DNA of 6,494 nt from an uncultured Acidobacteriota bacterium (GTDB lineage: Bacteria > Acidobacteriota > Terriglobia > Terriglobales > Acidobacteriaceae): the NCBI GenBank assembly GCA_903832475.1, contig CAILBQ010000617.1, positions 1 to 6,494 of the forward strand, given 5' to 3'. The position numbers and the translations under genes are program-made. Below the pieces are notes generated by a model. That model made no database searches and was not told the DNA's origin. It was given only the letters and a program-made list of their open reading frames with translations. Below, one piece after another: positions 5,831 to 6,494 of this stretch (positions within the stretch are counted from its first letter, which is position 1; every line of letters starts with the position of its first letter).

Positions 5831-6494
5831 CTAGCTTTCTTCCTGCAGCGGCCGCTCCAGAATGCTCTCCACCGTTCCCAGCAGCGTTCGCTCATGCAGC
5901 GTGTCCACGGTCAGCGGCTGGCTGTGCTTCAGGTCCTCGAAGAAATCTTCCTCGATCGTCGCCGCCAGGTCGCGATCCAGCACCGCCAAATTCACCTCGT
6001 CGTTCAGAGCAAACGAGCGATGATCGAAATTCGTCGATCCCACCACGCTCCACTGCCCATCCACCGTCATCAGCTTGGCGTGAATCATCGACGGCTGATA
6101 TTCAAAGATCTCCGCGCCGCCCTCCAGAAGGTGTCTGCTGCTGTGCCGGCTCAGTGTGCGGATGATCGGGTGATCGATGCGCGGCCCCGCCGTCAGGATC
6201 TGCACCTGCACACCGCGCTGCTCAACCGCCTCCACCAACGCACGGCGTGCCGCCCGGTCGGGCAAAAAATACGGCGTCGTGATTCGAATCGTCTTCCGCG
6301 CGCTCTTAATCAGAGCCTGAAAAAGGATCCGCGCCTGCGTTCCGCCGCCCCGCGGCGTACTCGAGACCACAAAGCTCTCCACCCCCTCCGGCATCGACCG
6401 AAATCTGAACTGCTTTTCGCCCGACAGAATTTCTCCAGACGCCTCAAGCCAGTTCTCCACAAACGTCGAAATCAGCCCGGCCACCGCCTCGCCC
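5831..6494 (-). CDS. Cardiolipin synthase-like phospholipase D protein, C-terminal part, 5' end outside window
   Basis: The frame is open to the right edge and 220 residues are visible. A GTG at 6484 is only an internal valine, because the preceding residues (GEAVAGLISTFVENWLEASGE) already match the family's G-AV-L--F--DW linker. The fragment contains the second catalytic HKD motif, SMIHAKLMTVD (H138, K140, D145 of the visible part). It is followed by GSTNFDHRSF and NDEVNL, all standard for the second active-site half of phospholipase D enzymes. The segments ITTPYFLPDRAARRAL and IDHPIIRTLSRHSSRHLLEG are typical of bacterial cardiolipin synthases, which join phosphatidyl groups to make cardiolipin at the inner membrane. 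The first HKD motif and any N-terminal membrane helices lie outside the window. A general phospholipase D-like hydrolase is the alternative. Nothing links it functionally to the signalling genes except orientation. Confidence 0.88.
   Translation of the reverse strand, partial: GEAVAGLISTFVENWLEASGEILSGEKQFRFRSMPEGVESFVVSSTPRGGGTQARILFQALIKSARKTIRITTPYFLPDRAARRALVEAVEQRGVQVQILTAGPRIDHPIIRTLSRHSSRHLLEGGAEIFEYQPSMIHAKLMTVDGQWSVVGSTNFDHRSFALNDEVNLAVLDRDLAATIEEDFFEDLKHSQPLTVDTLHERTLLGTVESILERPLQEES

Overview
The window reads as chromosomal signalling DNA from a moderately G+C-rich, free-living bacterium. I favour an Acidobacteriota (Terriglobia-like) source. The reasons are protein style: a degenerate EAL/HDOD protein, a CRP-like domain fused to a kinase, and a phytochrome-type kinase paired with an Rcp1-like regulator. 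This is inference; there is no rRNA or other taxonomic marker. No mobile element, tRNA, rRNA or CRISPR array was seen.

Layout. (1) Bases 1-448, minus strand: the N-terminal part of an EAL/HDOD-type c-di-GMP-related protein that runs off the left edge. Its EAL active site appears dead. (2) Bases 449-621: a divergent promoter region. (3) Bases 622-2088, plus strand: a soluble histidine kinase with a CRP-like N-terminal domain and a large insertion in its dimerisation domain. (4) Bases 2111-2599, minus strand: a single-domain response regulator that converges on that kinase with a 22-base gap. (5) Bases 2600-2840: intergenic. (6) Bases 2841-5736, minus strand: a tight three-gene operon. In transcription order it encodes a membrane-anchored PAS histidine kinase, an Rcp1-like receiver protein and a REC-HisKA_2 hybrid kinase. 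The first junction is 5 bases and the second is an ATGA overlap. (7) Bases 5737-5830: intergenic. (8) Bases 5831-6494, minus strand: the C-terminal part of a cardiolipin-synthase-like phospholipase D protein that enters from the right edge.

Working model. The PAS kinase probably phosphorylates the Rcp1-like receiver and/or the receiver of the hybrid kinase. The hybrid's HisKA_2 kinase could then pass phosphate to the stand-alone receiver at 2111-2599. None of these four proteins carries a DNA-binding or enzymatic output domain, so output must come through protein contact or from a gene elsewhere. The CRP-like kinase and the EAL/HDOD protein share a divergent promoter region and may form a second signalling unit. 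The window is almost entirely a dense cluster of phosphotransfer and degenerate second-messenger proteins. I found no system that is clearly new; the notable points are the output-free relay and several proteins with eroded ligand or catalytic motifs.
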